A DNA stretch of 64,000 nt from Brevundimonas sp. (GTDB lineage Bacteria; Pseudomonadota; Alphaproteobacteria; Caulobacterales; Caulobacteraceae): contig NZ_JAUXQZ010000028.1 of the NCBI RefSeq assembly GCF_030682035.1, positions 46,572 to 110,571 on the forward strand, given 5' to 3'. The translations under genes and the position numbers were made by a program. Under the pieces are notes generated by a model, which was given only the letters and a program-made list of their open reading frames with translations, was not told where the DNA came from and did no database searches. Positions within the stretch are counted from its first letter, which is position 1, and each line of letters starts with the position of its first letter. Below are positions 44,268-58,077 of the stretch, one piece after another.

Positions 44268-45782
44268 ATGAGCAGTCCCGTCCATTCCATCGCCGACCCG
44301 GTCATCCACCGGGCGCATCATCGCGACGTGGATGACGACCAGCTTCGGCTTGAGTGCGGCGTCTGCGGCGTCTGGGGGGCGGAAAAGAACGCCGGCTCGT
44401 CGGTCGTGGCCTTGGGCCTTCACGCCCTGCAGCACCGCGGTCAGGAAGCCTGCGGCATGGCCAGCGTGCACGAGACGCGCTTCCATACCGAACGTCACAT
44501 GGGGCTGGTCGGCGAAGCCTTCGGCGGCGCGGACCTGTCGACCCGGATGCCGGGGTCGGCCGCCGTGGGCCACACCCGCTATTCCACCGCTGGCGGCAGC
44601 TTCCTGCGCAACATTCAACCGATGTTCGCCGATCTGGACCAGGGCGGCATCGCCATCGCCCACAACGGCAACCTGACCAATTTCCTCTATCTGCGGAACC
44701 AGTTGGTCGGCGAAGGCGCCATCTTCCAGTCGACCTCGGACTCGGAAGTCATCCTTCACCTGATCGCCCGGAGCCGTAAGGCCAAGATCGTCGACCGCTT
44801 CATCGACGCCATCGGCCGGATCGAGGGCGGCTACGCCCTGGTCTGCCAGACGCGCTCCAAGATGATCGGCGCCCGCGATCCGCTGGGCATCCGCCCGCTG
44901 GTGCTGGGCAAGCTGGGCGAGGCCTGGGTGCTGGCGTCCGAGACCTGCGCGCTGGACACCATCGGCGCGACCTTCGAACGCGATGTCGAGCATGGCGAGG
45001 TCGTGGTCATCGACAAGGGCGGCCTGCTGTCGCTCAAGCCCTTTCCGACCCGCGGGGCGCGGCCCTGCCTGTTTGAATACGTCTACTTCGCCCGCCCGGA
45101 CAGCGTCGTGAACGGCCGTTCGGTCTATGGCGTGCGCAAGCGTATGGGCATGAAACTGGCCCGCGAACACGCGGTTGAGGCTGATGTGGTCGTGCCGGTG
45201 CCGGACTCCGGCGTCCCGGCGGCCCTCGGCTATGCCCAGGAGAGCGGCATTCCCTATGAGATGGGGATCATCCGCAGCCACTATCTGGGCCGCACCTTCA
45301 TCCAGCCCAGCCAGGGCGCCCGGCAAAAGGGCGTGCGGATGAAGCACAGCCCAAACCGGTCGGTGCTGGAAGGCAAACGGGTTGTGCTGATCGACGATTC
45401 GATCGTGCGCGGCACGACCTCGGTCAAACTGGTCCGCGCCGTGCGGGCCGCGGGCGCCACAGAGGTTCACCTGCGCTCGGCCTCGCCGCCGATCCTTTGG
45501 CCGGACTTCTACGGCATCGACATGCCCGAGCGGGACCAGCTGATCGCCGCCAATATGACGGTGGAAGAGATGCGGGCTCATCTCGAGGTCGATTCCCTCG
45601 GCTTCCTGTCGGTCGATGGTCTGTATGACGCCATGGAGGCCGGACCGCGCGATCCGCGCCAGCCACAGTTCACGGACCACTATTTCACCGGCGAATACCC
45701 GACCCGCCTGCTGGATCGCGAGATCGAGGAAGGCGGCCGCGAGGTCGCGGCCCGGCAACTTTCATTGCTGGTCAGCGCTTAA
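44268..45782 (+). CDS. purF: Amidophosphoribosyltransferase
   Basis: This enzyme carries out the first committed step of purine synthesis (PRPP plus glutamine to phosphoribosylamine). It has 504 residues. A leader of about 30 residues precedes the nucleophile cysteine in ECGVCGVWG. The N-terminal glutaminase domain shows ALQHRGQEACG, GHTRYSTAG and HNGNLTNF; the phosphoribosyltransferase domain has the PRPP loop VLIDDSIVRGTTS. It follows cvpA by 27 bases. Confidence 0.98.
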   Translation: MSSPVHSIADPVIHRAHHRDVDDDQLRLECGVCGVWGAEKNAGSSVVALGLHALQHRGQEACGMASVHETRFHTERHMGLVGEAFGGADLSTRMPGSAAVGHTRYSTAGGSFLRNIQPMFADLDQGGIAIAHNGNLTNFLYLRNQLVGEGAIFQSTSDSEVILHLIARSRKAKIVDRFIDAIGRIEGGYALVCQTRSKMIGARDPLGIRPLVLGKLGEAWVLASETCALDTIGATFERDVEHGEVVVIDKGGLLSLKPFPTRGARPCLFEYVYFARPDSVVNGRSVYGVRKRMGMKLAREHAVEADVVVPVPDSGVPAALGYAQESGIPYEMGIIRSHYLGRTFIQPSQGARQKGVRMKHSPNRSVLEGKRVVLIDDSIVRGTTSVKLVRAVRAAGATEVHLRSASPPILWPDFYGIDMPERDQLIAANMTVEEMRAHLEVDSLGFLSVDGLYDAMEAGPRDPRQPQFTDHYFTGEYPTRLLDREIEEGGREVAARQLSLLVSA

Positions 45783-45812
45783 CAGCAACATCGTCCCGCA
45801 AAGGCGCCCCGA

Positions 45813-46160
45813 ATGGTCCAGCTCGGCTATTTCACCCTCGACACGCCCGATATCGACAAGGCGCGCGCCTTCTTCAACGCCCTGTTCGGCTGGACGTTTG
45901 ACGAAGACGCATCGAACCCGACCTATGCCCATGTCGCCGACAGCGACCCGCCCTTCGGCTTCACCAAGTCGGAGCGGGCCAGCCAGCTCCCCCATCTGTA
46001 TTTTCGCGTCGACGACGTGGACGCCTTGTGCAAACGGGTGACCGAGCTGGGCGGCAAGGCGGCGGTTCCCTCGGAGAGCGCCACCGGCCGTTCGGTCGTG
46101 GTCAGCGACGACCAGGGCGGCAGCTTCAGCCTGTGGCAACCGGCCGGGGACTCAGTTTAG
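45813..46160 (+). CDS. VOC-superfamily (glyoxalase-like) protein
   Basis: This is a single vicinal-oxygen-chelate domain of 115 residues: LGYFTLDTPDIDKARAFFNALFGWTF at the start, PHLYFRVDDVDALCKRVTELGG in the middle and VVVSDDQGGSFSLWQ at the end. Such proteins include metalloenzymes and drug-binding proteins; the substrate cannot be told. It lies 30 bases after purF and converges on guaA. Confidence 0.85.
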   Translation: MVQLGYFTLDTPDIDKARAFFNALFGWTFDEDASNPTYAHVADSDPPFGFTKSERASQLPHLYFRVDDVDALCKRVTELGGKAAVPSESATGRSVVVSDDQGGSFSLWQPAGDSV

Positions 46161-46240
46161 CTGGGTGCACACACCGGGAGGGATTGCGATCTGGCCATAC
46201 CGGATTCGGAAGCAATCTCGAAAGACCGCAAAGGCCCGGA

Positions 46241-47799
<1,559 letters not shown>

Positions 47800-47803
<4 letters not shown>

Positions 47804-48447
47804 GCGGGCTCCGTGAGGACAAGCGTGAAATGGTCATGCAACAGGTCGAGCGCAGCGGCCAGCGCCTGATCGACGTCGGCCAGCGCGTCGGTCCAGTGTT
47901 CGAGCGCGGACAGGTCCGAACGGCCGTCCGAGACGCCGCGCAGGCCGATCACCGGCACGCCGAACCGGGCGGCGGCGCGAACGACGGCGAAGGTCTCCAT
48001 ATCGACCATGTCGGCGTCGACGGCGTCATAGGCGGGGCCCGAGACGACGCTGGCCCCTGTGGCCAGACGCGCGTTCGGCAGGCCGGGCGGGCCCTCAGCC
48101 AGCGGCAGGACGGCCGGGATGCGGGGCCAGGGCGTCTCGCCCTTCGGAAAGCCAAGGGCGCTGGCGTCCATGTCGCGATAGCTGACCGACGAGACGCGGT
48201 AGACGCGGGCGTGCTCCAGTGTGCGCGAACCCGCCGAGCCCAGCGAGATGATCAGGTCCGGCAGGCCGTTCTCCGCCTGTAGCAAGGCCAGGGCGTGGGC
48301 GACGCCGACTGCGGCCTCGACCGGGCCGACACCGGTGATCAGGGGGCGGATGCGGCTGCGCAGGGCCCGGCCATATTCAGGCTCGGCGGCCATGACGCAG
48401 AGGGCGGTCTTCCGACCGAAGCTGGAAAGGGTCCAGTCCCCGCTCAC
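47800..48447 (-). CDS. 5'-methylthioadenosine/S-adenosylhomocysteine nucleosidase-like protein
   Basis: This protein of 215 residues has the purine nucleoside phosphorylase fold. Landmarks are [40 protein letters not shown], the substrate-binding glutamate in [10 protein letters not shown] and the catalytic aspartate in RGVSDGRSD. It probably cleaves adenine from SAM by-products. It overlaps rsmB (ATGA, 48444-48447) upstream and guaA downstream, coupling a SAM-using methyltransferase, SAM by-product recycling and GMP synthesis. Confidence 0.85.
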
Positions 48448-49904
48448 GCCCGCCGCTCATAGAGGGCCACGAAGAAGCCGTCGGTTCCGGTCGAGGCCGG
48501 CGACAGGCGCAGGCGGCCGCCTGAGGCGGCCTCGGCCAGACGCGTGCGCGCGGCATCGGTCAGGGTCGGGGCGGCGAGCGCATCGGCGACCGGCAGAGGG
48601 CGGAAGCCGGAATGAGCGGCCTCGAAGGCGTCGGCCACGGCCTCGTTCTCGCGGCTCAGGATCGAACAGGTGACATAGACCAGCCGCCCGCCCGGCTTAA
48701 CCAATGCCGCGGCCTGGGCGAGAATGCGGAGCTGAAGGGCGTGCAACCGCTCGATCTCGTCGGCCTTGAGCCGCCAGGCGTCCTCGGGACGGCGGCGCCA
48801 GGCGCCGGAGCCGCTGCAGGGGGCGTCGACGAAGACCAGCTCCGCCTTGCCATTGAACTCCTCCACCCCGCCGCCGTTCTGGCCGATCAGGCGCAGGTCG
48901 GCGGCGACGCCGGCGCGGGACAGGCGCGGGCGGATGTTGTCGAGCCGCTTCTGCACCACGTCGCAGGCGATCAGCCCGCTTCCCTTCTCCCCTTGCGGGA
49001 GAAGGTGGCCCGCGGAGCGGGTCGGATGAGGGGTTTCACCATCATCGGATGAAGGTTTGTCGGTCGATACGGGGGACCAACTGCGTGACCCCTCATCCGT
49101 CGGCCTTCGGCCGCCACCTTCTCCCGCAAGGGGCGAAGGAGACATCAGTTGCGCCAGCGACAGCGTCTTGCCGCCCCCGCCCGCGCAATAGTCCACCACG
49201 ATGCTGTCCGGGGTGAACGACAGGCCGGCGCCGGCCAGCCAGGCAGTGATCTGGCTGCCTTCGTCCTGGATTTCGACGCGTCCGGCGTTGAAGGCGTCCA
49301 GCGCCTGGACGTTGGGCGCGGGCTCGGACGGCAGGCGCAAGCCGACGGCGGACCACGGCGTGCGCTCCGGCGTCAGACCCGCCGCCTTCAGTTCCGCGCT
49401 GGCGGCCTCAACGGTGGTGCGGGCGGTGTTGACACGCAGATCGACCGGCGCCCGCGCCAACAGGCCCTTCGCCTCATCCGCCCAGCGATCGCCGAAGGTC
49501 GCCTTCAGGTCCTCGACCACGAAGGCCGGCAGGTCGGTCGCGGATTCCGGCAGGTCGCCCTCACCGGCCGCAATGCGGGCGCGTTCCTGTTTCGACAGCG
49601 GGCGTGGGCCGTAGCCGTCGCCGGAGTGCAACGCCTCGATCTCTTCCAGCGACAGATGATCGAGGAAGGCCAGCGAGCCTACGACGAGCGCTCGGCCGTC
49701 CTCACGCCCACCCATGGCGGCGACCAGCCGGCCGCGCGCGCGCAGCACCTGATAGACGCGCTCGGCGACGGCGCGGCGGTCACCGGACCCCGCATAGCGG
49801 TTTGCGGCCCCCCAGGCCTTGATCACCACCTCGGCGGGGGCGCGGCCCTGGGCGATGCTGTCCAGTACGGAGGCGGCGGCGGCGAGACGGGCGGCTGGGG
49901 TCAA
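48444..49904 (-). CDS. rsmB: RsmB/NOP-family RNA (cytosine-C5) methyltransferase with an in-frame repeat insertion
   Basis: This is a SAM-dependent m5C methyltransferase of 486 residues. An N-terminal NusB-like region (about 1-100) precedes the catalytic core: SAM motif VVDYCAGGGGKTLSLAQLM (236-254), then LIACDVVQKRL (311-321), the catalytic VDAPCSGSGAWRRRPED and the second cysteine in YVTCSILSREN. Between the SAM motif and the next strand, where relatives have a few residues, residues 255-308 are encoded by a palindromic repeat. Whether the protein tolerates this loop is unknown, but the frame stays open. RsmB (16S C967) is the likeliest member; another NOP-family specificity is possible. 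Confidence 0.88.
   Translation of the reverse strand: MTPAARLAAAASVLDSIAQGRAPAEVVIKAWGAANRYAGSGDRRAVAERVYQVLRARGRLVAAMGGREDGRALVVGSLAFLDHLSLEEIEALHSGDGYGPRPLSKQERARIAAGEGDLPESATDLPAFVVEDLKATFGDRWADEAKGLLARAPVDLRVNTARTTVEAASAELKAAGLTPERTPWSAVGLRLPSEPAPNVQALDAFNAGRVEIQDEGSQITAWLAGAGLSFTPDSIVVDYCAGGGGKTLSLAQLMSPSPLAGEGGGRRPTDEGSRSWSPVSTDKPSSDDGETPHPTRSAGHLLPQGEKGSGLIACDVVQKRLDNIRPRLSRAGVAADLRLIGQNGGGVEEFNGKAELVFVDAPCSGSGAWRRRPEDAWRLKADEIERLHALQLRILAQAAALVKPGGRLVYVTCSILSRENEAVADAFEAAHSGFRPLPVADALAAPTLTDAARTRLAEAASGGRLRLSPASTGTDGFFVALYERRA
48981..49142. repeat. Palindromic repeat element inside rsmB
   Basis: This 162-base insertion has arms of about 54 bases. The left arm includes CCCCTTGCGGGAGAAGGTGG and CGGATGAGGGGT; both recur as reverse complements in the right arm (49088-49141). 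Each arm has an inner hairpin (CCCGCGGAGCGGG on the left, GGCCTTCGGCC on the right). It is exactly 54 codons long, has no stop in the rsmB frame and encodes SPSPLAGEGGG...LLPQGEKG, a typical repeat-derived peptide. Confidence 0.85.
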
Positions 49905-49913
49905 TGCGGACTT

Positions 49914-52462
<2,549 letters not shown>

Positions 52463-52466
<4 letters not shown>

Positions 52467-53185
52467 CGCCGGTTCATCGCCACAAGAAACACCTCGGCGC
52501 TGTCCTTCCGGCTCGACTCCGGCTTGACGTACTTCACCGTCTCGAACTCGGCCCGCAGCCGGGCCAGCACGCCGCCGGCGTCCCCGCCCTGGAAATTCTT
52601 CGACACGAAATGCCCGCCCGGCCTGAGGGTGCGGATGGCGAAGTCGGCGGCGATTTCGATCAGGGCGATGATCTTCAGGTGATCGGTCTGGCGGTGGCCG
52701 ACGGTGTTGTGGGCCATGTCGGACAGGACCAGGTCGGGCGCGCCGCCCAGCAGGTCCATCATCTGCTGGTCTACGCCCGGATGGGTGAAGTCGGCCTGGA
52801 TCAGGATGGCGCCGGGGATGGGCTCGATCATCAGCAGATCGACGCCGACCACCGCCGTCGCTCCGCGCTTGACCGCCACCTGGGTCCAGCCGCCGGGCGC
52901 GGCGCCCAGGTCGATGACCCGGCTGCCGTGTTTGATCAGGTGAAACCGGTCGTCGATCTCCAGCAGTTTGAAGGCGGCGCGGCTGCGCCAGCCCTCGGCC
53001 CGGGCCTTCTCGGACCATTTGTCGGACAGCTGGCGCTTGATCCACTGCTGGCTGGACATCGATTTGGTGTCCGCCGTCTTCATCTTCGTGCCCATGCCGC
53101 GCCCGGCGGCCGTGCCGCCCGAGGGCGGGCGCACCATCCGGCGGCGCTCCGGTTCCTTGGCGTCGGGCTTTTCTTCGTCACTCAT
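52463..53185 (-). CDS. rlmE: 23S rRNA (uridine2552-2'-O)-methyltransferase RlmE (FtsJ)
   Basis: This is the FtsJ-family 2'-O-methyltransferase, 240 residues from ATG 53185. The charged N-terminal 40 residues are an alphaproteobacterial extension. The core has the catalytic K-D-K-E set: Lys in GWRSRAAFKLLEI, SAM motif VIDLGAAPGGWTQVA, Asp in DLVLSDMAHNTVGH, and Lys in GGHFVSKNFQG, followed by a glutamate in the terminal SAEVFLVA segment. It is needed for late 50S assembly. ATG 53194 (MDAM) is a possible longer start. Confidence 0.95.
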
Positions 53186-53253
53186 CGCATCCACATAGCC
53201 CCCGGCGGGTTTGCGGGCTATGGACCCGCGACATTTCGCAAAGGAGCGCGCCG

Positions 53254-53718
53254 ATGGCCGACCAGACCCTGACCTTTTCCCTCGACACCGGCGACGGCGC
53301 CGACCGCGAGGTGGTCATCAAGCTTCGCCCCGACCTGGCCCCCGGCCACGTCGCCCGCATCACCGAACTGGCCGGCGAAGGCTTCTATGACGGCGTGGTC
53401 TTCCACCGTGTCATCCCCGGCTTCATGGCCCAGGGCGGCGACCCGACCGGCACGGGCACCTCGGGCTCGAAGAAGCCGAACCTGAAGGCGGAGTTCTCCA
53501 GGGAGACCCATGCCCGCGGCGTCTGCTCGATGGCCCGCACCAGCGATCCCAACAGCGCCAACAGCCAGTTCTTCATCTGCCTGGACGACGCCTCGTTCCT
53601 GGACGGCCAGTACACCGTCTGGGGCGAGGTCATCGAAGGCATGGACCACGTCGACGCCCTGCCCAGGGGCGAGCCTCCCCGTTCGCCGGGCAAGATCGTC
53701 AAGGCGGCGGTGGGCTGA
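53254..53718 (+). CDS. ppiB: Cyclophilin-type peptidyl-prolyl isomerase (PpiB-like, cytoplasmic)
   Basis: This protein of 154 residues has no signal peptide, as for cytoplasmic PpiB. The active-site segment FHRVIPGFMAQGGDPTGTG contains the catalytic arginine, and SMARTSDPNSANSQFFICL and WGEVIEGMDHVD complete the cyclophilin core. AAAGGAG lies upstream of ATG 53254. A clear rho-independent terminator follows. Confidence 0.95.
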   Translation: MADQTLTFSLDTGDGADREVVIKLRPDLAPGHVARITELAGEGFYDGVVFHRVIPGFMAQGGDPTGTGTSGSKKPNLKAEFSRETHARGVCSMARTSDPNSANSQFFICLDDASFLDGQYTVWGEVIEGMDHVDALPRGEPPRSPGKIVKAAVG

Positions 53719-53724
53719 TCCCGC

Positions 53725-53754
53725 AAAGGCCGCTCTTCGGGGCGGCCTTTTTCG
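53725..53754 (+). terminator. Rho-independent terminator after ppiB
   Basis: AAAGGCCGC and GCGGCCTTT form a 9-bp stem around an eight-base loop, followed by TTTTTC. It lies seven bases after the ppiB stop. Confidence 0.88.
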
Positions 53755-53854
53755 GTCCGGGTCCGTAGAGGCCGCGCCGTAGGAGGAACGCTGTTCTTCC
53801 TGACTGCTCGATGTTAGCGTTCGTCCACGCCATTGCGGCGCAGGGGACCGAACG

Positions 53855-54343
53855 ATGAAGTTTCCAGTCATGGGGGTGTTGTTGATCAGCGCCGCGCTGG
53901 CCGGGTGCCAACCCGCCACGCCCGCCCCGGTCGCGCCGACCGGAGCCGAGATCGCGGCGATCGCGGAGAAGGCCCACAACGACTACGTCGCGGCGATCAA
54001 TTCGAACGACACGGAAACGCTGATGGCGCTCTTGACGGACGATGTCGTCTATCAGGCCCCGAACATGCCCGAAGTGGTCGGCAAACCCGCCGCGCGGGAA
54101 TGGGTCGCCGGCTATTTCGGCGCCTACCGGACCCAGTGGGAGAAGACCTCGCTGGACTTCATCGTCAGCGGCGACTGGGCCTTCGAACGCTACGCCTATC
54201 GGTCGACGGACACGGACAAGGCGACCGGCGCGGTCACGACGGACGTCGGCAAGGGCCTGAACGTCTATCGTCGCGGCACCGACGGCGTCTGGCGGATCGC
54301 GCGCGATTCGTGGAGCTCGAACGGCCCGCCGCCCGCCGCCTGA
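53855..54343 (+). CDS. SnoaL/DUF4440-like lipoprotein
   Basis: This lipoprotein has 162 residues with signal MKFPVMGVLLISAALAGC and the lipidated cysteine at 18. The rest is one NTF2-like domain: HNDYVAAINSNDTETLMALLTDDVVYQAPNMP, then REWVAGYFGAYRTQWEKT, and a C-terminal strand with WRIARDSW. Such domains bind small hydrophobic ligands or act as isomerases; the substrate is unknown. It converges on rnd with two bases between stops. Confidence 0.82.
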   Translation: MKFPVMGVLLISAALAGCQPATPAPVAPTGAEIAAIAEKAHNDYVAAINSNDTETLMALLTDDVVYQAPNMPEVVGKPAAREWVAGYFGAYRTQWEKTSLDFIVSGDWAFERYAYRSTDTDKATGAVTTDVGKGLNVYRRGTDGVWRIARDSWSSNGPPPAA

Positions 54344-54345
54344 GC

Positions 54346-55494
54346 CTACTCGATCTCCACCACCTCGACCCGGGCCCCGTTCAGGACCAGGGCGATCTCG
54401 CCGCGCTTGAGCTTCAGCGCGTCCTCGCCGAACAGCTGGCGGCGCCAGCCCTTCAGGGCGTCGACGTCGGCCTCGTCGTCCAGGGCGATCTTCTCGAGGT
54501 CAGAGACATTGGCCAGCAGTTTGGTGGCCACGCCGGCATTGTCACTCTTGGCCTTCAACAATACCTTCAACAGCTCGACCACTGACGGCGGAGCCGGTTG
54601 GTTGTGGGCCGGGCGGTCCAGCTTCGGCGCATGGGCCTCCGGGTCTTCAAGCACCCGCTTGATCTCGGCAGAAAGCTCGATACCGAGGCGCGAGGCGCCG
54701 AAGCCCTTGGGCACGGAGCGCAGCCGGTTGAAAGCGTCGGGATCGGTCGGACCCTGGGCCGCGATCTCGTCGATGGCCTCGTCCTTGAGAATCCGGCCGC
54801 GAGGCTGATCGCGGTCCTGCGCCGTGCGCTCGCGCCAGACCGCAGTGGCGACAAAGGCCGACAGGTATTTCGCCGACCATTTCTTGGGCTTCAGACGCTT
54901 CCAGGCCTTGTCGGGATCGGTGTCGTACAGGGCCGGATCTGTCAGATCCTCCATCTCGGCCATGACCCAGTCCAGACGGCCCTCCTTCTGCAAGCGGTCG
55001 CGCAGTTTGGGATACAGGGCGGCCAGATGGGTCACGTCGCCGAGCGCATAGACCAGTTGGGCCTCGGACAGCGGACGTCGGGCCCAGTCAGTGAATCGGC
55101 TGCCCTTGTCGACCTCCTGCCTCAGCATCTGGCGGACCAGCGCCTCGTAAGAGACCTGGTCGCCGAAACCGGCGGCCATGGCCGCGACCTGGGTGTCGAA
55201 CATCGGCTTGGGCATGGCGCCCAGTTTGACGAAGATTTCGGTGTCCTGACGCGCGGCGTGGAAGACCTTGATGATCTTCGGATCGCGCAGCAGGTCGAGG
55301 AAGGGCTCGAGGTCCAGACCCTCGGCCATCGGGTCGATGATGGCCGCGTCCGTGGCCGACGCCGCCTGGATCAGGCACAGGCGCGGCCAATAGGTCGTCT
55401 CCCGCATGAACTCGGTATCGACGGTGATGAAGGGCTGGTCGGCCAGGCGCTCGCAGAATGCGCGAAGCGCCTCGGTGGTGGTGATCGGCGTCAT
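54346..55494 (-). CDS. rnd: Ribonuclease D
   Basis: This 3'-5' exoribonuclease for tRNA maturation has 382 residues from ATG 55494. The DEDD catalytic residues are in TVDTEFMRE, FHAARQDTEIF and the LVYALGDVTHL segment; HRDC domains fill the C-terminal half (around 210-300). Upstream codons to 55545 have no ribosome site. It is divergent from purM by about 80 bases. Confidence 0.96.
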   Translation of the reverse strand: MTPITTTEALRAFCERLADQPFITVDTEFMRETTYWPRLCLIQAASATDAAIIDPMAEGLDLEPFLDLLRDPKIIKVFHAARQDTEIFVKLGAMPKPMFDTQVAAMAAGFGDQVSYEALVRQMLRQEVDKGSRFTDWARRPLSEAQLVYALGDVTHLAALYPKLRDRLQKEGRLDWVMAEMEDLTDPALYDTDPDKAWKRLKPKKWSAKYLSAFVATAVWRERTAQDRDQPRGRILKDEAIDEIAAQGPTDPDAFNRLRSVPKGFGASRLGIELSAEIKRVLEDPEAHAPKLDRPAHNQPAPPSVVELLKVLLKAKSDNAGVATKLLANVSDLEKIALDDEADVDALKGWRRQLFGEDALKLKRGEIALVLNGARVEVVEIE

Positions 55495-55574
55495 TCGGAT
55501 GCTATAGCCCCGCGCGATGTGGTTGTGGCAAGACCCGCCGCACAAATCCGCCCACTGATTCAGGCCCGTGACCC

Positions 55575-56624
55575 ATGAGCGACACCTCCGATTCCCGGAA
55601 TGACGGCCTCAGGAACGGTCTGACCTATGCCGATGCGGGCGTGGACATTGACGCCGGCGAAATGCTGGTGGACGCCATCAAGCCGCTGGCCAGGTCGACT
55701 CGCCGCCCCGGGGCCGAGGCGTCGCTGGGGGGATTCGGCGCCCTGTTCGACCTGAAGGCGGCGGGTTTTGTCGATCCGCTGATCGTCGCCACGACCGACG
55801 GCGTCGGCACCAAGCTGAAGATCGCCATCGAGACGGGCCGCCATGACGGCGTCGGCGTCGATCTGGTCGCCATGTGCGTCAATGACCTGCTGGCCCAGGG
55901 CGCCGAACCGCTGCTGTTCCTCGACTACTACGCCACCGGCAAGCTGGAGATCGACGCAGCGCGGCGCGTGGTCGCCGGGATCGCCGAAGGCTGCCGCCAG
56001 GCCGGCTGCGCTCTCGTCGGCGGCGAGACGGCCGAGATGCCCGGCATGTATCAGGGCGGCGACTATGATCTGGCGGGCTTCTCGCTCGGCGCCGTCGAGC
56101 GCGGCCACGCCCTGCCGTATCTGGATCGTCAGGCGGCGGGCGACGTCATCATCGGCCTCGCCTCCTCGGGTCCGCACTCCAACGGCTATTCGTTGATCCG
56201 TAAGGTGGTCGAGAAGTCGGGGCTGGCATGGGGCGACGACGCGCCCTTCGCCAAGGACCGCACCCTCGCCCAGGCTCTGATGGAGCCGACCCGCATCTAT
56301 GTGAAGCCGGTCCTGCCGCTGATGAAGGCGGGTCTGGTCAAGGGCGCGGCCCACATCACCGGCGGCGGCCTGATCGAAAACCCACCCCGCTGCATCGCCG
56401 AGGGCCTGCAGGCCAGGTTCGACTGGGACGCATGGCCGATGCCGCATGTTTTCCAGTGGCTGGGCGAGACCGGCGGGATTTCCGACCACGAACTGCGCCG
56501 GACGTTCAACTGCGGCGTCGGCTTCATGCTGATCGTCGCGCCCGAGAACGCCGAGCCGGTGCTCGAGGCCCTGCTGAACGCCGGCGAGGTCGCCTTCGTC
56601 TGCGGCCAGCTGGAAGCCGCCTGA
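55575..56624 (+). CDS. purM: Phosphoribosylformylglycinamidine cyclo-ligase (AIR synthetase)
   Basis: This enzyme carries out the fifth step of purine synthesis, closing FGAM to AIR with ATP. It has 349 residues. The signatures [44 protein letters not shown] and [13 protein letters not shown] are intact. It is followed by an M28 peptidase gene and then purN, so the usual purM-purN pair is split. Confidence 0.98.
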   Translation: MSDTSDSRNDGLRNGLTYADAGVDIDAGEMLVDAIKPLARSTRRPGAEASLGGFGALFDLKAAGFVDPLIVATTDGVGTKLKIAIETGRHDGVGVDLVAMCVNDLLAQGAEPLLFLDYYATGKLEIDAARRVVAGIAEGCRQAGCALVGGETAEMPGMYQGGDYDLAGFSLGAVERGHALPYLDRQAAGDVIIGLASSGPHSNGYSLIRKVVEKSGLAWGDDAPFAKDRTLAQALMEPTRIYVKPVLPLMKAGLVKGAAHITGGGLIENPPRCIAEGLQARFDWDAWPMPHVFQWLGETGGISDHELRRTFNCGVGFMLIVAPENAEPVLEALLNAGEVAFVCGQLEAA

Positions 56625-56700
56625 GAGTGCGGCCGCCGCCGTTGACCCGACACGACCCGCCCGGCAAGGTCCGCGCCTTCCATTTTCCGTGAGGTCGCCG

Positions 56701-58077
56701 ATGCGTGCGCTGTCTATCGCCTTGGCCGGAGCGATCCTGGCTTCGGTCCCCGCCTCGGCCCAGACCGTGGAAGAACAGGCGCTGCTGCACCAGCTGGCCG
56801 CCGAGGTCCGGCCCGAGCGGATGCGCGCCGACATTGAGGCGCTCGTCGGCTTCGGCACCCGTCACACGATGTCAGAAACTGTCTCTGACACCCGCGGCAT
56901 CGGGGCGGCGCGGCGCTGGGCCCAGGGACAGTTCGAGGCGATCAGCCGCGACTGCAACAGCTGCCTGACCGTCATCACCCCATCCGACACCATCACCGGC
57001 CCGCGCGTGCCCACGCCGACCGAGGTGGTGGATATCGTCGCCATCCAGCGCGGAACGGGCGATCCCAACCGGGTCATCATCATCTCGGGCCACATCGACT
57101 CCCGAGTGACCGATGTGATGAATTTCACCGCCGACGCCCCCGGCGCCAACGACGACGCCTCGGGCGTCGCCGCCGTGCTGGAGGCCGCGCGAGTGCTTTC
57201 GAAACACCGTTTCGAGGCCACACTGGTCTTCGCCGCCCTGTCCGGTGAGGAACAGGGCCTGTTCGGCGGCAAGATCCTGGCCGACTACGCCCAGACCCAG
57301 GGCTGGCGCGTCGAGGCCAATCTGAACAACGACATCGTCGGCAATTCCGAGGGCCAGTCCGGCGTGCGCGACACCACCCGGGTGCGGGTCTTCTCGGAAG
57401 GCACCAAGACCGTCGAGACCGAGGCACAGGAAGAGCGCCGGCGCTACAACGGCGGCGAGGTCGATTCCTCGTCTCGCAATCTGGCCCGCTTCGTGGACGG
57501 TCTGTCCGACCGCTATCTGGCCAATTTCGACGTCGATCTTATCTACCGTACGGACCGCTACGGTCGCGGCGGCGATCAGGTCGAGATGCTGCGCCACGGT
57601 TTCCCGGCCGTGCGCATCTCGGAAGGCGCCGAGAACTACGACCGTCAGCATCAGGATCTGCGGACCGAGAACGGCGTCGAGTACGGCGACACCATTGACG
57701 GCGTGGACTTCGCCTATCTGGGTCAGGTCGCCCGGCTGAACATCGTCGCCATGGCCGCCCTCGCCAATGCGCCGGGCAGTCCGCTGGGCGTGACCATTGA
57801 GGGCGCCGTGAAGCCGGATACGACGGTGAAATGGCAGGCCGTGCCCGGCGCGGCCGGCTATCGCGTCTGGTGGCGCTCCACCACCGCGCCGCAATGGACC
57901 CACAGCCGCTGGGCCGGTTCGGCCACTGAACTGGTGCTGCCGGGCATCGTCATTGACGACTGGTTCTTCGGCGTCTCGGCGGTGTCCGAAGACGGCTACG
58001 AAAGCCCTGTCGTCTTCCCCGGCCCGGCCGGCTCCTTCGTCCCGGTCGGCGATCCGGCCCCTCGCCCGGCCAATTGA
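56701..58077 (+). CDS. Secreted M28-family zinc aminopeptidase with fibronectin-like C-terminus
   Basis: This protein of 458 residues is exported by signal peptide MRALSIALAGAILASVPASA. The M28 catalytic domain has the two-zinc ligands and acid residues: GHIDSR, PGANDDASGVA (bridging Asp), SGEEQGLFGG (catalytic Glu pair) and NNDIVGN. The C-terminal 100 residues (TTVKWQAVPGAAGYRVWWR) look like a fibronectin type III domain. ATG 56701 has GAGG upstream; GTG 56689 is a weaker start. It lies between purM and purN, its stop overlapping the purN start (TGATG). Confidence 0.92.
   Translation: MRALSIALAGAILASVPASAQTVEEQALLHQLAAEVRPERMRADIEALVGFGTRHTMSETVSDTRGIGAARRWAQGQFEAISRDCNSCLTVITPSDTITGPRVPTPTEVVDIVAIQRGTGDPNRVIIISGHIDSRVTDVMNFTADAPGANDDASGVAAVLEAARVLSKHRFEATLVFAALSGEEQGLFGGKILADYAQTQGWRVEANLNNDIVGNSEGQSGVRDTTRVRVFSEGTKTVETEAQEERRRYNGGEVDSSSRNLARFVDGLSDRYLANFDVDLIYRTDRYGRGGDQVEMLRHGFPAVRISEGAENYDRQHQDLRTENGVEYGDTIDGVDFAYLGQVARLNIVAMAALANAPGSPLGVTIEGAVKPDTTVKWQAVPGAAGYRVWWRSTTAPQWTHSRWAGSATELVLPGIVIDDWFFGVSAVSEDGYESPVVFPGPAGSFVPVGDPAPRPAN

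Noticed and set aside
43983..45758. 591-codon minus-strand open frame across purF
   Set aside because: It is a codon-bias shadow of purF, which is unmistakable on the plus strand.
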